Counted from the first letter of the stretch, positions 1 through 8,122 are shown. The stretch is 32,122 nucleotides of DNA from an uncultured Campylobacter sp. (GCF_938002845.1 NZ_CALKZP010000029.1:1-32122); one strand, 5' to 3'. The notes: generated by a model from the sequence alone, not told the origin. Program-made: numbers and translations.

Positions 1-127
1 GCACGAGCCAGTCGGCGCTGACGCCTTTTTGCGTGAACAGATACTGCCCGCAAACACTGCTAAATCCCCATAATACGCCGCCAAGAAGCGTGATGAAAAC
101 GCCAAAAAATTCGCTCTGAGATCTCAT
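1..127 (-). CDS. EamA/DMT-family transporter, N-terminal fragment (cut by window edge)
   Basis: The reverse strand opens with an ATG at 127 and reads 42 codons to the window edge without a stop. The residues run MRSQSEFFGVFITLLGGVLW then GFSSVCGQYLFTQKGVSADW. A hydrophobic first helix ending in a W-G-F/S motif, followed by a Gln/Tyr turn and V-(S/P)-x-x-W, is typical of the first EamA repeat of drug/metabolite transporters, which are ten-helix inner-membrane exporters. A weak AAGG lies about 7 nt upstream of the start. Only the first helix is visible, so substrate and completeness cannot be judged. The family call rests on this N-terminal pattern alone. Confidence 0.7.
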   Translation of the reverse strand, partial: MRSQSEFFGVFITLLGGVLWGFSSVCGQYLFTQKGVSADWLV

Positions 128-151
128 TTGCCGCCTTAAATTTAAAGCCAA

Positions 152-157
152 AGTATA
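152..157 (-). promoter_or_regulatory. Possible -10 box for the EamA-type gene
   Basis: The reverse strand reads TATACT about 24 nt before the ATG at 127, a usual distance for a sigma-70 -10 box with a short leader. No convincing -35 box is visible, which is common in Campylobacter. Prediction from sequence only. Confidence 0.35.
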
Positions 158-275
158 TAGATTTATGCTTAAGCTGGGGTTAAATTTGAGCGAGAGTTGG
201 CGGAGCGAAGCTAAATTTGATTAAACAAAGTTAAACGGCGAAAACTCTAAAATTTAAAAACAAAAGGGAGAGAAT

Positions 276-739
276 TTGGGCGAAACGACTTTTACGGTTG
301 TATTTTTCTGCGCTTGCGTGCTATTTTTATCTGCAGTCGGATACTTTGCTTTCAGCGTTTTGGCAAAATTTTACGCGTTTATTAAATTTGCCGTCCGACT
401 TTGCTCGCAAGATCCTAAATTTAGCCTCGCCGTGTTCGCGCCAGCGCGCATTTTATCGCTTTATATCGCCTGGTTTCGACTGATATTTTTAGCATTTACG
501 TCCCGTGTGCAGAGATTTTACTCGTATTTTGCGTATGTTTTGATTTTTTGTGCCTAAGCGCGGCAAAGGCTAATGTAAAGCTGCTAGAAGAGTTAAGCGC
601 GAAAAAGGATTTAAGAGAACCCGAAAAACTCGCCAAAGAGGCGCTAAAGCGGCTCACAAACTCGCCGAATAAAGAAGAAGCGCTACTACAAGCAAATTTT
701 ATCAGAATAAAACTAAAGCAAATACGCCGCGCGGCTTAA
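276..739 (+). pseudogene. Small membrane protein with coiled-coil tail, split by a frameshift at a T6 run
   Basis: A TTG start at 276 follows a good ribosome site (AAAAGGGAG, 262-270). This frame encodes a hydrophobic protein with a membrane helix near residues 6-30 and a second hydrophobic stretch near 55-90, and stops at 555-557. A different frame, open through this point, continues to 739 with a charged helical tail (AAKANVKLLEELSAKK, then many Glu/Lys). A run of six T at 544-549 lies just before the stop. One extra T would join the two frames into a single protein of about 154 residues. It could be a sequencing error, a decayed gene, or an on/off slippage switch. Alternatively the upstream frame is not real and the tail is the end of something else. 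I do not recognise the family. Confidence 0.4.
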
Positions 740-850
740 ATTTATGGTTTTAGCCGTTTAAATTTAGCGTTTCACGCGTCAAATTTGAGCTAAATTTGCG
801 CTCATTTATCGACGAGTACGGTCAAATTTAAACAAGCTTTAACGAGTCGG

Positions 851-1492
851 CTAGTGTTGCCTAAATATCCGTCCGAAAAACACAGCCGTTTGGTGAGCCC
901 TAAGCAAAATGAATGCCCGCAGCTGCCTACAAATCTGTATAATAAGATACGCCGATATCATCACGCAAAAATTCGCAATGCCAAAGCCGATCATTTCATA
1001 GTATAAAAATAATTCTAGCCTCACCTGTGCTATGAACTCTCGTGTCGGGCGATAAGAGTGCCATATGCTATAACCCGAGAAAAAATCATCAAGTCCGCCG
1101 AATACCAAAAAGCATACGATAAGCGCAAGCAAAATAATACCTTGCGAAAGCGCCTGGGCGTTATTTTTGTTTTCCTCAAGCCTGCCGGTAGCTCCTTTTG
1201 CCACGCCGTAAAGTCCCGCAAGCACCAAACAAACTAGCATAAAAAAGCACAAATAGCTAAGATGAAACGACGCTACGTCGCCAAAGGCGGTTTTAGTCTG
1301 CGCTACGTTTATAGCAGGATAAAAATCCGCCATAAATGCCGTAAAATCTCTAAAATCTGCGTGAGCGGACAAGATGTCTTCGGGCACGATAAATAGGCTC
1401 AAAGCAGCCAAAATATAAGCGATCAGGCTAACAAAAAAGGCGATTTCAAGCTTCCTTGCAGCCAATCTTAATCTTGCTTTTAGTCTTATCAT
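851..1492 (-). CDS. Unrecognised four-helix inner-membrane protein (213 aa)
   Basis: The reading frame runs from ATG at 1492 to TAG at 851. Four hydrophobic segments can be seen, near residues 17-37, 78-100, 115-135 and 165-190. The N-terminus is basic (MIRLKARLRLAARK) and the C-terminus is Arg/His-rich (HQTAVFFGRIFRQH), both suggesting a cytoplasmic location under the positive-inside rule. The loop between helices 1 and 2 is about 40 residues with several Asp. I do not recognise a family or catalytic motif. The gene lies downstream of lon on the same strand but 296 nt away, so it probably has its own promoter. The ribosome site is weak (AAGAAA just before the ATG). Confidence 0.7.
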   Translation of the reverse strand: MIRLKARLRLAARKLEIAFFVSLIAYILAALSLFIVPEDILSAHADFRDFTAFMADFYPAINVAQTKTAFGDVASFHLSYLCFFMLVCLVLAGLYGVAKGATGRLEENKNNAQALSQGIILLALIVCFLVFGGLDDFFSGYSIWHSYRPTREFIAQVRLELFLYYEMIGFGIANFCVMISAYLIIQICRQLRAFILLRAHQTAVFFGRIFRQH

Positions 1493-1602
1493 TTTCTTGC
1501 TTTATATTTTGATCGCAAACGGCGCAAGCGGGAATCTAAAGAGTTTTAAAATTCCGTGCGCCTTGCGGTAGGATTTTAAAATTTCAGAGTCTATGGTAGC
1601 GC

Positions 1603-1646
1603 TCAGCCAAATTTAGAATGCAAATTTAACATCTAAATTTGGCTGA
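1603..1646. repeat. 15-bp perfect inverted repeat between lon and the membrane-protein gene
   Basis: TCAGCCAAATTTAGA at 1603-1617 is matched by TCTAAATTTGGCTGA at 1632-1646, giving a 15-bp perfect stem with a 14-nt loop. It lies downstream of lon. There is no T run after either arm, so it is not a standard intrinsic terminator. It could be a protein-binding palindrome or an mRNA-stabilising hairpin at the 3' end of the lon transcript. The rest of 1493-1788 shows only scattered AAATTTG words and no gene. Confidence 0.6.
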
Positions 1647-1788
1647 ATTTATGGACGTCAAATTTGGCGGCTAAATTTGACGCGCAAATTTGACGATTTT
1701 AGTTTTTAGCCTCACTCGCCGCCCAGATACTCCTGTAGGCTCTTAACCTCCAACGCGCGACTAAAGCGGCTAAAGCGGCGCTTTAAAT

Positions 1789-4296
1789 TTAGACTAGCGC
1801 CAGCTTCAGCACCTCTTCGATCCGATCTACCGGCGTTATTTTCAGATCGTTTTTGACCTCGTCTGGGATCTCTGCTAGGTCGCGCTCATAGTTTTTGCGC
1901 GGGATCAAAACCTCGGCGATTTTGGCTTTGTGCGCAGCGATGAGCTTCTCCTTAAGCCCGCCGATCGGCAGCACCTTGCCGCTTAGCGTGATTTCGCCCG
2001 TCATCGCCAGATCGGCGCGCACCTCGCGCTCGCTTAAAATCGACGCGATCGCCGTGCTCATCGTGATGCCCGCGCTCGGTCCGTCCTTCGGCGTCGCGCC
2101 CTCGGGCACGTGGATGTGAAGATCGAATTTATTATAAATCTGCTCCGAGCTTTCGGAATTTCCCTCCGCGCCTAAATTCCGCGCCGCCGAGCTTTTAGAT
2201 GCGCCGCCATTTGCGCGTAATGCGGAGTTTTTGCCGGCGCGCGAGGCTTTTGCCGCACCACTCTCCGCGTCTTGAGCGGCTTTGAGCTTGCCCTCGTCGA
2301 TTAGCACCTTTACGACGCTAAAGGCGATCTGTGCGGATTCTTTCATTATGTCGCCGAGCTGGCCCGTGATCGTCATCGCGCCCTTGCCTTTGATCTTGAC
2401 CGCTTCGATCTTGAGCACGTCGCCGCCTACCGCGGTCCACGCAAGCCCGTTTACGATGCCGATTTGATCGCACTTTTCGACCTCATCGATCTCGAAAACC
2501 TTTTTATTTAGAAATTCGCTTAAATTTTTCGTCGTAACGACGATTTTTTTAAACTCTTTGTCTTTTAAAATTTTAACCGCGACCTTGCGAAAGATCGCTG
2601 CGATCTGGCGGCGCAGGTTTCGCACACCACTTTCGCGCGTGTACTCTTCGATGATCTCGGCAAGGGCTGCCGGGTTTATCGCTACGTCGGCTGATTTTAA
2701 GCCGTGGCGTTGCAGCTCCTGAGGGATAAGATAGTCCTTGGCGATCTGAAATTTCTCCTGCGGCGTGTATGAGCTAAGCTCAATAAACTCCATCCTATCG
2801 CGCAGCGGCGCGGGTATGAGAGATACGTCGTTCGCCGTGGCGATAAAGATGATCTTGCTAAGATCGATGTTGAAATTTAGATAGTAATCCCTAAAGCTCG
2901 AGTTTTGCTCGGGGTCTAAAATTTCAAGCAGAACCGCCGTCGGATCACCCTTGTATGAGCTTGAAATTTTATCGATCTCATCAAGCACGATGACGGGGTT
3001 CATCTGATTTGCCTCGATGAGACCTTGCACGATGCGACCCGGCATCGCGCCGATATAGGTGCGGCGGTGTCCGCGTAGCTCGTTTACGTCCTCGAGCCCG
3101 CCTAAAGCGATGCGGATAAGTTTGCGCTTAAGCGCGGTCGCGATAGAGTTCGCAAGGCTCGTCTTGCCTACGCCGGGAGGGCCGTAGAAACACAAGATTG
3201 CGCCGCCGTTTTTGCCGTCCTCTTTGCTTTTCTTGCCGCTTGTGCCGCGAAGCTCTAAAAGCTGCTTTAGCGCGAAATACTCCTCGATACGCGCCTTGGG
3301 CTTTTTCAAGGAGTGGTGGTCTTTATTCAGCTGAGCGGTAACGCCCTCGATGGACATCTTATGCTTGGCGGTCTTTTCAAAAGGCACCTCCAAAACCCAG
3401 TCCAGATAGCTCTGTACTAGCCCCGCATCGGCGCTATCGGGGTGCAAGCGGGCAAATTTATCGATCTGCTTTTTGATCTCTTTGTAAGCATCCTCGCCCA
3501 AATAGGGCTTTTTGGCTTCCAGCTTTTTGCGGTATTCCTCGATCTCGACGTCGCGGTCGGCATCGCCGCCGAGCTCTTTTTGGATCTGCTTGAGCTGCTC
3601 TTTTAAAAAATACTCCTTGTTTGTCTTATCGATCTTGGAGTGGACCTTGCTTTTGATCTCCTTTTCGAGCCTCTGCGCTTCGATCTCGTCGGAGATGTAG
3701 TTGATGAGGTTGAAAAGGCGCTTTTGCAAGTTGCTCTCGGTAAAAAACGAGTAGGCTACCTGCTTTTTTAGCCGCAGTGCGCTTAAAATGAGATCGCAGA
3801 CGCGCGCAGCGTCGGTGCCGTCGTCGATGGTCTTTAGCAGATCGTTTGGGAAAAAATGCGTAAGCGTGCTAAGCGTCTTGGTTTTTTCCTTTAGCACGCT
3901 TACCAGCGCGTCTAATTTTTGGTCATTGCCGCGCTCGTCATGGATGATATCGACGGTAGCGATTAGCGGATCTTGCGAAATTTCTTTTACGATTTTACCT
4001 TTTAGCGCGCCTTGGAATAAAATTTTAACCCGACCGTCAGGGAGCGGCACGGTTCTCATCACGGAGCCCACGACGCCTGCGTTATAGATACCGCCAAAGC
4101 TTCTATCGCCGCTAAATTCCGACTTTGAGCTTACAACCATTATCATAGATTCGTTTTTGGCGGCTAGATCAAGGGCTTTTTTGTTATGCTCGTCGCCGAT
4201 GAAAAGGGGCGCTATCATAAAGGGATATAAAAATAGCTCGTCCTCGACGATGATAGGTAGATCGCTAGGGAAGGTTGTATTTTGCATCAGTTGCAT
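1789..4296 (-). CDS. lon: ATP-dependent protease Lon
   Basis: Cytoplasmic hexameric AAA+ serine protease that degrades misfolded and regulatory proteins. Length is 835 aa. The N-terminal substrate-recognition domain covers roughly residues 10-200, followed by a coiled coil (200-260). The AAA+ module has Walker A GPPGVGKT (372-379), Walker B VIVLDEID (435-442) and sensor TAND. The protease domain has the catalytic Ser741 in PKDGPSAG and Lys784 in GGLKEKLIAAHK, 43 residues later as in E. coli Lon. The ATG at 4296 is preceded by AGGAGG, which overlaps the bamD stop codon, so translation is probably coupled. Odd feature: about 45-50 extra Ala/Ser/Gly/Asn-rich residues (about 670-718) sit just before the catalytic strand, where E. 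coli has a short linker. Active-site residues are intact, so the enzyme should be functional. Confidence 0.97.
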   Translation of the reverse strand: MQLMQNTTFPSDLPIIVEDELFLYPFMIAPLFIGDEHNKKALDLAAKNESMIMVVSSKSEFSGDRSFGGIYNAGVVGSVMRTVPLPDGRVKILFQGALKGKIVKEISQDPLIATVDIIHDERGNDQKLDALVSVLKEKTKTLSTLTHFFPNDLLKTIDDGTDAARVCDLILSALRLKKQVAYSFFTESNLQKRLFNLINYISDEIEAQRLEKEIKSKVHSKIDKTNKEYFLKEQLKQIQKELGGDADRDVEIEEYRKKLEAKKPYLGEDAYKEIKKQIDKFARLHPDSADAGLVQSYLDWVLEVPFEKTAKHKMSIEGVTAQLNKDHHSLKKPKARIEEYFALKQLLELRGTSGKKSKEDGKNGGAILCFYGPPGVGKTSLANSIATALKRKLIRIALGGLEDVNELRGHRRTYIGAMPGRIVQGLIEANQMNPVIVLDEIDKISSSYKGDPTAVLLEILDPEQNSSFRDYYLNFNIDLSKIIFIATANDVSLIPAPLRDRMEFIELSSYTPQEKFQIAKDYLIPQELQRHGLKSADVAINPAALAEIIEEYTRESGVRNLRRQIAAIFRKVAVKILKDKEFKKIVVTTKNLSEFLNKKVFEIDEVEKCDQIGIVNGLAWTAVGGDVLKIEAVKIKGKGAMTITGQLGDIMKESAQIAFSVVKVLIDEGKLKAAQDAESGAAKASRAGKNSALRANGGASKSSAARNLGAEGNSESSEQIYNKFDLHIHVPEGATPKDGPSAGITMSTAIASILSEREVRADLAMTGEITLSGKVLPIGGLKEKLIAAHKAKIAEVLIPRKNYERDLAEIPDEVKNDLKITPVDRIEEVLKLALV

Positions 4297-4300
4297 CGCT

Positions 4301-4306
4301 CCTCCT
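4301..4306 (-). promoter_or_regulatory. lon ribosome binding site overlapping the bamD stop
   Basis: AGGAGG on the reverse strand shares two bases with the bamD TAG stop (4305-4307) and lies 4 nt from the lon ATG. It supports that start over the internal ATG at codon 4 and suggests translational coupling. Confidence 0.75.
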
Positions 4307-4952
4307 ACTCAAAGATCGCGCGATACCAAGGCGAGCGCGGTTTAATTACGTCGGTGCCGTTTAGCGGGGATTCCTCGATGCGCTGCTCGTAAATTTTAGC
4401 AGAACTTTCGCGGTCGGTGCGCTGGTAAAGATCTTTGATGTCGATATTTAGCTGATGCTCGGCAAGGCGTAGTTTCGTTAGCATCGTCTCAAGTAGCGGA
4501 CGATACTCGCTCTGCGGATATTCAGCTATAAATTTTCGAATTTCGTCGATGCTGTTTAGCATTAGCTTTTGGTTGCGATTTGGGCGGCTAAAGGAATCGA
4601 AATTTGCTCTGATCTTTAAAAATCTTGCATATTCGATCTTTTGCGTCGTGCCGTAGAGACGGATGTATTCGTCTAGGTATTTGTTTGCTTTCTCGTAGTT
4701 TTCATCCTCTACAAAAGCCCACGCCATAATGAGCGTCATCTCCTCAAGCAGCGGAGAGGCGATATGTTCGCTCGAAAAGCTGGTGTAGTGCTTCTCGGCA
4801 TCCTCCATATTTGCGTTGTTAATATCTTCTAAAATTTTAGAATACCATGCCTCGGGGCTTAGGTTAAAAAGCTCGCCGTCGCCTTTACCACTGCAGCCGC
4901 CGATAAACGCGATAAATAGGAGAGCGGATAGAATTTTACTTAGATTTGTCAT
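4305..4952 (-). CDS. bamD: Outer-membrane assembly lipoprotein BamD
   Basis: BamD (YfiO/ComL) is the essential lipoprotein partner of BamA in the complex that inserts beta-barrel proteins into the outer membrane. The protein is 215 aa. It starts with a lipoprotein signal, MTNLSKILSALLFIAFIGGC, with the lipidated Cys at residue 20. The rest is helical and TPR-like: SPEAWYSKILEDINN, then repeats with the A-x-x-Y/F spacing such as YEKANKYLDEYIRLYG, and the characteristic late segment containing YPQSEYRP. This fits BamD in size and order. The gene leads a bamD-lon operon with an 8-nt gap. Its ribosome site is AAGGA, 7 nt before the ATG. The 3' end (RSPWYRAIFE) overlaps nothing but the lon ribosome site. 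Confidence 0.9.
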   Translation of the reverse strand: MTNLSKILSALLFIAFIGGCSGKGDGELFNLSPEAWYSKILEDINNANMEDAEKHYTSFSSEHIASPLLEEMTLIMAWAFVEDENYEKANKYLDEYIRLYGTTQKIEYARFLKIRANFDSFSRPNRNQKLMLNSIDEIRKFIAEYPQSEYRPLLETMLTKLRLAEHQLNIDIKDLYQRTDRESSAKIYEQRIEESPLNGTDVIKPRSPWYRAIFE

Positions 4953-4982
4953 AAAAAATCCTTGGAATTTATTTAGCTCGTA

Positions 4983-4990
4983 ATTTTATA
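4983..4990 (-). promoter_or_regulatory. Probable -10 region for bamD-lon
   Basis: The reverse strand reads TATAAAAT about 30 nt before the bamD ATG. It lies in the 252-bp divergent region shared with the pilin operon. No clear -35 box. Confidence 0.45.
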
Positions 4991-5132
4991 GTCTTTGAGT
5001 AAATGCAAGCTTAAATTCCGCGTCCAAATTTAAAAATGGAATTTCTTTAAAATTTTTATGCGTTCGGGTTTAAAAATCTTTGTAAACCGAAAAAATTTAC
5101 GCGATAAATTCTAAATTTAAGTTTAACAATAG

Positions 5133-5138
5133 TATAAT
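5133..5138 (+). promoter_or_regulatory. Probable -10 box for the pilin operon
   Basis: A perfect TATAAT lies 67 nt before the first pilin ATG, preceded by an AT-rich stretch with TTTAAG/GTTTAA words. This would be the only promoter needed for the three pilin genes and hpf, which are tightly packed. The leader of about 60 nt is longer than most in this window. Confidence 0.5.
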
Positions 5139-5193
5139 TAGCGCCGATAACGCAGAGTAAGTTTGCGTTTCCGTAATTTCAGAATTTTAAAGA

Positions 5194-5198
5194 AAGGA
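5194..5198 (+). promoter_or_regulatory. Ribosome binding site fixing the start of the first pilin
   Basis: AAGGA six nt before the ATG at 5205 places the start at MKKGFTLIEL. An in-frame start at 5163 would add 14 residues ahead of the prepilin leader and has no ribosome site. Confidence 0.75.
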
Positions 5199-5204
5199 TG
5201 TAAG

Positions 5205-5960
5205 ATGAAAAAAGGTTTTACTCTAATCGAGCTGATCTTTACCATCGTGATTTTGGCGATCACGACGATGGCGATTCCGCGTATCGTCGCGCAGACGACA
5301 GAGCTAAATGCCCTTGCGATCAAAGAGGAGCTTGTATATAACGCTAAAGCTTTTATGTCTCGTATATCTAAAGCGCAGTGGGATAGCGCATACGCAGGAG
5401 ATGCTAGCTGCGGAGGCGATACTGGCTGCATGAAAAGAATTTTATCGGTAAATCCGTCGATAAAGTTACCGGATAATAGCACTATGGAAGCTAGACCGGG
5501 AATTTTAGATGAAGCTAGTAAGCGCGAGGTCAGCACTCAAGCTCCGGCTACGAAAGGGCAATTCGGCAAAGGAGATAATAGAATTTCTTTCGGAGTCGGT
5601 CGTTATAATGATATCGACGACTACGACAAGTTCGCGACCAATATAACGGTTGGTGATTTGGTGGGCTCTAGTAGTAAGGGTGATTTTATTCTTAATACTG
5701 GAATTAATGTCGACGTAGATTATGTAGCAGAGCCTTTTACTGCGGAAGATTATGCTAAGGGTACCGATATAAACGGAACCCTTAGTGATCAACCAGCCAA
5801 TGGCTCCCCTACCAATATAAAGATGGTTAGGGTTGCCGCCACGGATCTAAACGATGCCGTAGCTAAAGATGGTACTGCCAAATCAGTAGTTTTAAAAGCG
5901 TTTTTATCCAATATCGGCGTCGGCGTTCAGACAGCCGTCACTAGACGATATTCCCGATAG
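5205..5960 (+). CDS. Type IV prepilin-like protein (pseudopilin 1)
   Basis: The protein is 251 aa and begins with a class III prepilin signal: a very short basic leader MKKG, the prepilin-peptidase site G|F, then TLIELIFTIVILAITTMAIP. Glu sits at +5 of the mature protein, which is needed for pilin assembly and N-methylation. The hydrophobic helix (about residues 5-28) would anchor it in the inner membrane before assembly. The globular part contains CGGDTGC, two Cys likely in a disulfide, and an Asp-rich loop around SFGVGRYNDIDDYDK. It is the first gene of a tight four-gene unit; the next ATG is 9 nt after its stop. From memory, C. jejuni carries competence pseudopilin genes near lon-bamD, so this may be a Cts-type DNA-uptake pseudopilin; an MshC/MshD-like role is the alternative. 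Substrate and exact class are not determined. Confidence 0.85.
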   Translation: MKKGFTLIELIFTIVILAITTMAIPRIVAQTTELNALAIKEELVYNAKAFMSRISKAQWDSAYAGDASCGGDTGCMKRILSVNPSIKLPDNSTMEARPGILDEASKREVSTQAPATKGQFGKGDNRISFGVGRYNDIDDYDKFATNITVGDLVGSSSKGDFILNTGINVDVDYVAEPFTAEDYAKGTDINGTLSDQPANGSPTNIKMVRVAATDLNDAVAKDGTAKSVVLKAFLSNIGVGVQTAVTRRYSR

Positions 5961-5969
5961 GAGCGCGAG

Positions 5970-7031
5970 ATGAAAAAAGGTTTCACCCTTATAGAGCTTG
6001 TATTTGTTATCGTAGTATTAGGTATCATCTCGATGTTCGGCGCTGATCTATACACAAAGATATATAAATCCTATGTTCATGTACGTGCAGTAAATCAGCT
6101 GGAAGCTAGAACACAAAATGCAATAATGCTAATAACAAATCGCTTGGAAGATAGAATAAAAAGCTCTACTATAGGCAGAGAACTTAGCTCAAACCAATTT
6201 GTGCCAATTAGCGCTTTAGATGATCCAAAATACGATATATTAGAGTGGATCGGACAAAGCGTAGAGACGAGAAATATAAATAAGAGAACTCCCGGTTGGA
6301 GCGGCTTCATGTCGATGTCTCAACTCCGAGATGACAAATGGAAAGCAGGTACAGAAGATGCAGGCTACATTGGAAATACTAGGGCTGAATTTAATATGGT
6401 ATCTTTAGGTAGTGATTTCCCCCAAGTGGCTAATATAGTTGGAAATTTAAGGGCTACTGCGTATAACACTCCGTCTAATAATACTCAGGTTGCTGTTATA
6501 TTTAAAGTCGTCACGAATGATGCCTCTCCTACTAGCGTAGGTATAGGCTTTGGCTACGATAGAAAGGTCGACGTGAACGGTAGCAATCGCGTGCTGATCG
6601 CCGTAGGCACTCCTAGTACTACGGGTACCAATAATAAAGAAAGCGAAACTATTACTATCAACCAATATCCATTAAATCCAAATAACGATAAATCGCAGGA
6701 ATTCTCCGAGCAGTACTATATAGCTCATAGTGCCTACGCGATTGTTCCAGATCAAGTCGTAACATATATGAAAAATAATGCAGGTAAAGTATTAAGTAAG
6801 AATTTTAATCTAGTTTTGCGGTACAACTATCGTCCATGGAGCACTGTTGCAAACGATGCGAACTCATACAATGTTGCTAGCAGTGCGTTACTAGCCGAGG
6901 ACGTGAGCTTATTTAGATTTAAAGACGATAACGGCGCCGTTGCGCTTAAGCTATGTATGAGGGATGACGGCAGAAATTTTGATCCTGCAGAGCTGGATCT
7001 AAACGTTTGTAAAGCACAGGTGGTGTACTAA
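5970..7031 (+). CDS. Type IV prepilin-like protein, PilW/GspJ/MshO type (pseudopilin 2)
   Basis: The protein is 353 aa with the same prepilin start, MKKG|FTLIELVFVIVVLGII, and Glu at +5. The large C-terminal domain (about 320 aa) is longer than a major pilin and fits the minor-pilin class PilW/GspJ/MshO, which helps start the fibre and sits near its tip. Late residues include two Cys (ALKLCMRDD and DLNVCKAQVVY), a likely disulfide. The ribosome site TAGGAG overlaps the stop of pseudopilin 1, and its own TAA overlaps the next ATG (TAATG), so all three pilins are probably translated together. Base composition is lower in GC than in lon or lepA. Confidence 0.8.
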   Translation: MKKGFTLIELVFVIVVLGIISMFGADLYTKIYKSYVHVRAVNQLEARTQNAIMLITNRLEDRIKSSTIGRELSSNQFVPISALDDPKYDILEWIGQSVETRNINKRTPGWSGFMSMSQLRDDKWKAGTEDAGYIGNTRAEFNMVSLGSDFPQVANIVGNLRATAYNTPSNNTQVAVIFKVVTNDASPTSVGIGFGYDRKVDVNGSNRVLIAVGTPSTTGTNNKESETITINQYPLNPNNDKSQEFSEQYYIAHSAYAIVPDQVVTYMKNNAGKVLSKNFNLVLRYNYRPWSTVANDANSYNVASSALLAEDVSLFRFKDDNGAVALKLCMRDDGRNFDPAELDLNVCKAQVVY

Positions 7032-7564
7032 TGAAAACTATGCGAAAAGGCTTTGCTCTAGTAGCAGCCATATTTTTTATCATCATTGTAGCGACTACGG
7101 CGATTACGGCACTATCTATCGCGTCTATGACGGCTCGCGATGTCAATAATATTCAAGGCAGAGAGCAGGCGCTACTGCTAGCTCAGAGCGCTACGGAGTT
7201 AGCAGTCCTTGCTATGCAAAAGCATCAGTATCTAACTACTGAGCTTAAGGAGAAGAACGCTACGGCTACGACTAATCCTACATTAAATACGATTACGCTA
7301 GCATATCCGTCGAATAATGCAGGCGAAAAAATGTTCGACATCACCGTGACATTCGGATATTTCGATAGACAGCTGGGTGCGCCCGGCAATCATACCGTCG
7401 CATATAGTAATTTCGGGCAAGGCTCGTCCGAAAGACTTGCAAATGGTAGTGTAGGCAGAATTCTAAGCCATGCCGCGCTTGTAGATGTAGTAGTAAAATC
7501 CAACGTAGAAGTTATGGGAAGGCCACAGATTACATATCATAGGCGCACTATTCAAAAACCATAA
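7031..7564 (+). CDS. Prepilin-like protein, PilX/GspK/MshP type, lacking Glu5 (pseudopilin 3)
   Basis: The protein is 177 aa. It begins MKTMRKG|FALVAAIFFIII, with the usual prepilin cleavage site and hydrophobic helix, but +5 of the mature protein is Ala instead of Glu. Loss of Glu5 is typical of GspK-like pseudopilins that cap the fibre and do not need to pair with a pilin above them. The region after the helix (TARDVNNIQGREQALLLAQSA) resembles the PilX/MshP pattern in which an ER/Q-A-L-x-x-A-x-S/A motif follows the anchor. The start overlaps the previous stop. hpf follows 15 nt later. Inferred role: the tip-most subunit of the pseudopilus. Confidence 0.75.
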   Translation: MKTMRKGFALVAAIFFIIIVATTAITALSIASMTARDVNNIQGREQALLLAQSATELAVLAMQKHQYLTTELKEKNATATTNPTLNTITLAYPSNNAGEKMFDITVTFGYFDRQLGAPGNHTVAYSNFGQGSSERLANGSVGRILSHAALVDVVVKSNVEVMGRPQITYHRRTIQKP

Positions 7565-7579
7565 TGCAAAGGAGAGACG

Positions 7580-8122
7580 ATGAATTTAAATATCGTAGGT
7601 AAGCAGTTTGAGCTAACGGAAGCTATCAAAAATTATGTCGAAAACGCATTTGAAACGCTAGAAAAATATAATCTCGACATTATCTCGGGGCGTTGTGTAA
7701 TTTCTGCTGACGAGAAGCAAGGCAAAAAGGGCTTCGTGGTGGATTTCTCATTAAATTTAGCGCATCAAGACACTATCGTCGTGCGCCAAAAAGATAAGGA
7801 TCTCTATGCCGCCGTCGATCTCATCGTAGAGCGCGCCTCAAAAGTGCTTCGCAGATACCACGATAAGGTAAATTCTCACAAAAATCGCGACGAAATGAAA
7901 CAAAACGCCGTAGATAATGCGGTCGGTGCCAATAAGCCAAATTTAAACGATGAAGTTGATGAGATCGTCCCTACCGAGCTGGATCTATATAAGCCGCTAG
8001 AGATCGATGAGGCGCTAAATAAGCTTAAAGAAAGCACCGATCAGTTTTTGGTTTTCAATGATATGGACGCTAAAATGCGTGTGCTTTATAAGCGCAAGGA
8101 CGGTAAATTCGGTCTGTTTTAG
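7580..8122 (+). CDS. hpf: Ribosome hibernation promoting factor, long form
   Basis: Long HPF binds the 30S subunit in stationary phase and pairs two ribosomes into inactive 100S dimers. The protein is 180 aa. The N-terminal S30AE domain (about residues 1-100) shows MNLNIVGKQFELTEAIKNYV, a central Lys/Gly strand and DLYAAVDLIVERASKVLRR. A variable linker follows (about 105-125), then the C-terminal dimerisation domain (about 128-180) with the usual pattern L-Y-K-P-L-x-x-D-E-A and V-L-Y-K-R-K-D-G-x-x-G-L. The ribosome site AAAGGAG lies 5 nt before the ATG. The gene ends the pilin operon and is followed by a terminator. A housekeeping hibernation gene in a pilin unit is notable: its stationary-phase expression may carry over to the pilins, or the reverse. 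Confidence 0.95.
   Translation: MNLNIVGKQFELTEAIKNYVENAFETLEKYNLDIISGRCVISADEKQGKKGFVVDFSLNLAHQDTIVVRQKDKDLYAAVDLIVERASKVLRRYHDKVNSHKNRDEMKQNAVDNAVGANKPNLNDEVDEIVPTELDLYKPLEIDEALNKLKESTDQFLVFNDMDAKMRVLYKRKDGKFGLF

Noticed and set aside
5163..5204. A 14-residue N-terminal extension of the first pilin starting at 5163
   Set aside because: No ribosome site, and it would move the prepilin leader away from the N-terminus; AAGGA at 5194-5198 supports the ATG at 5205.
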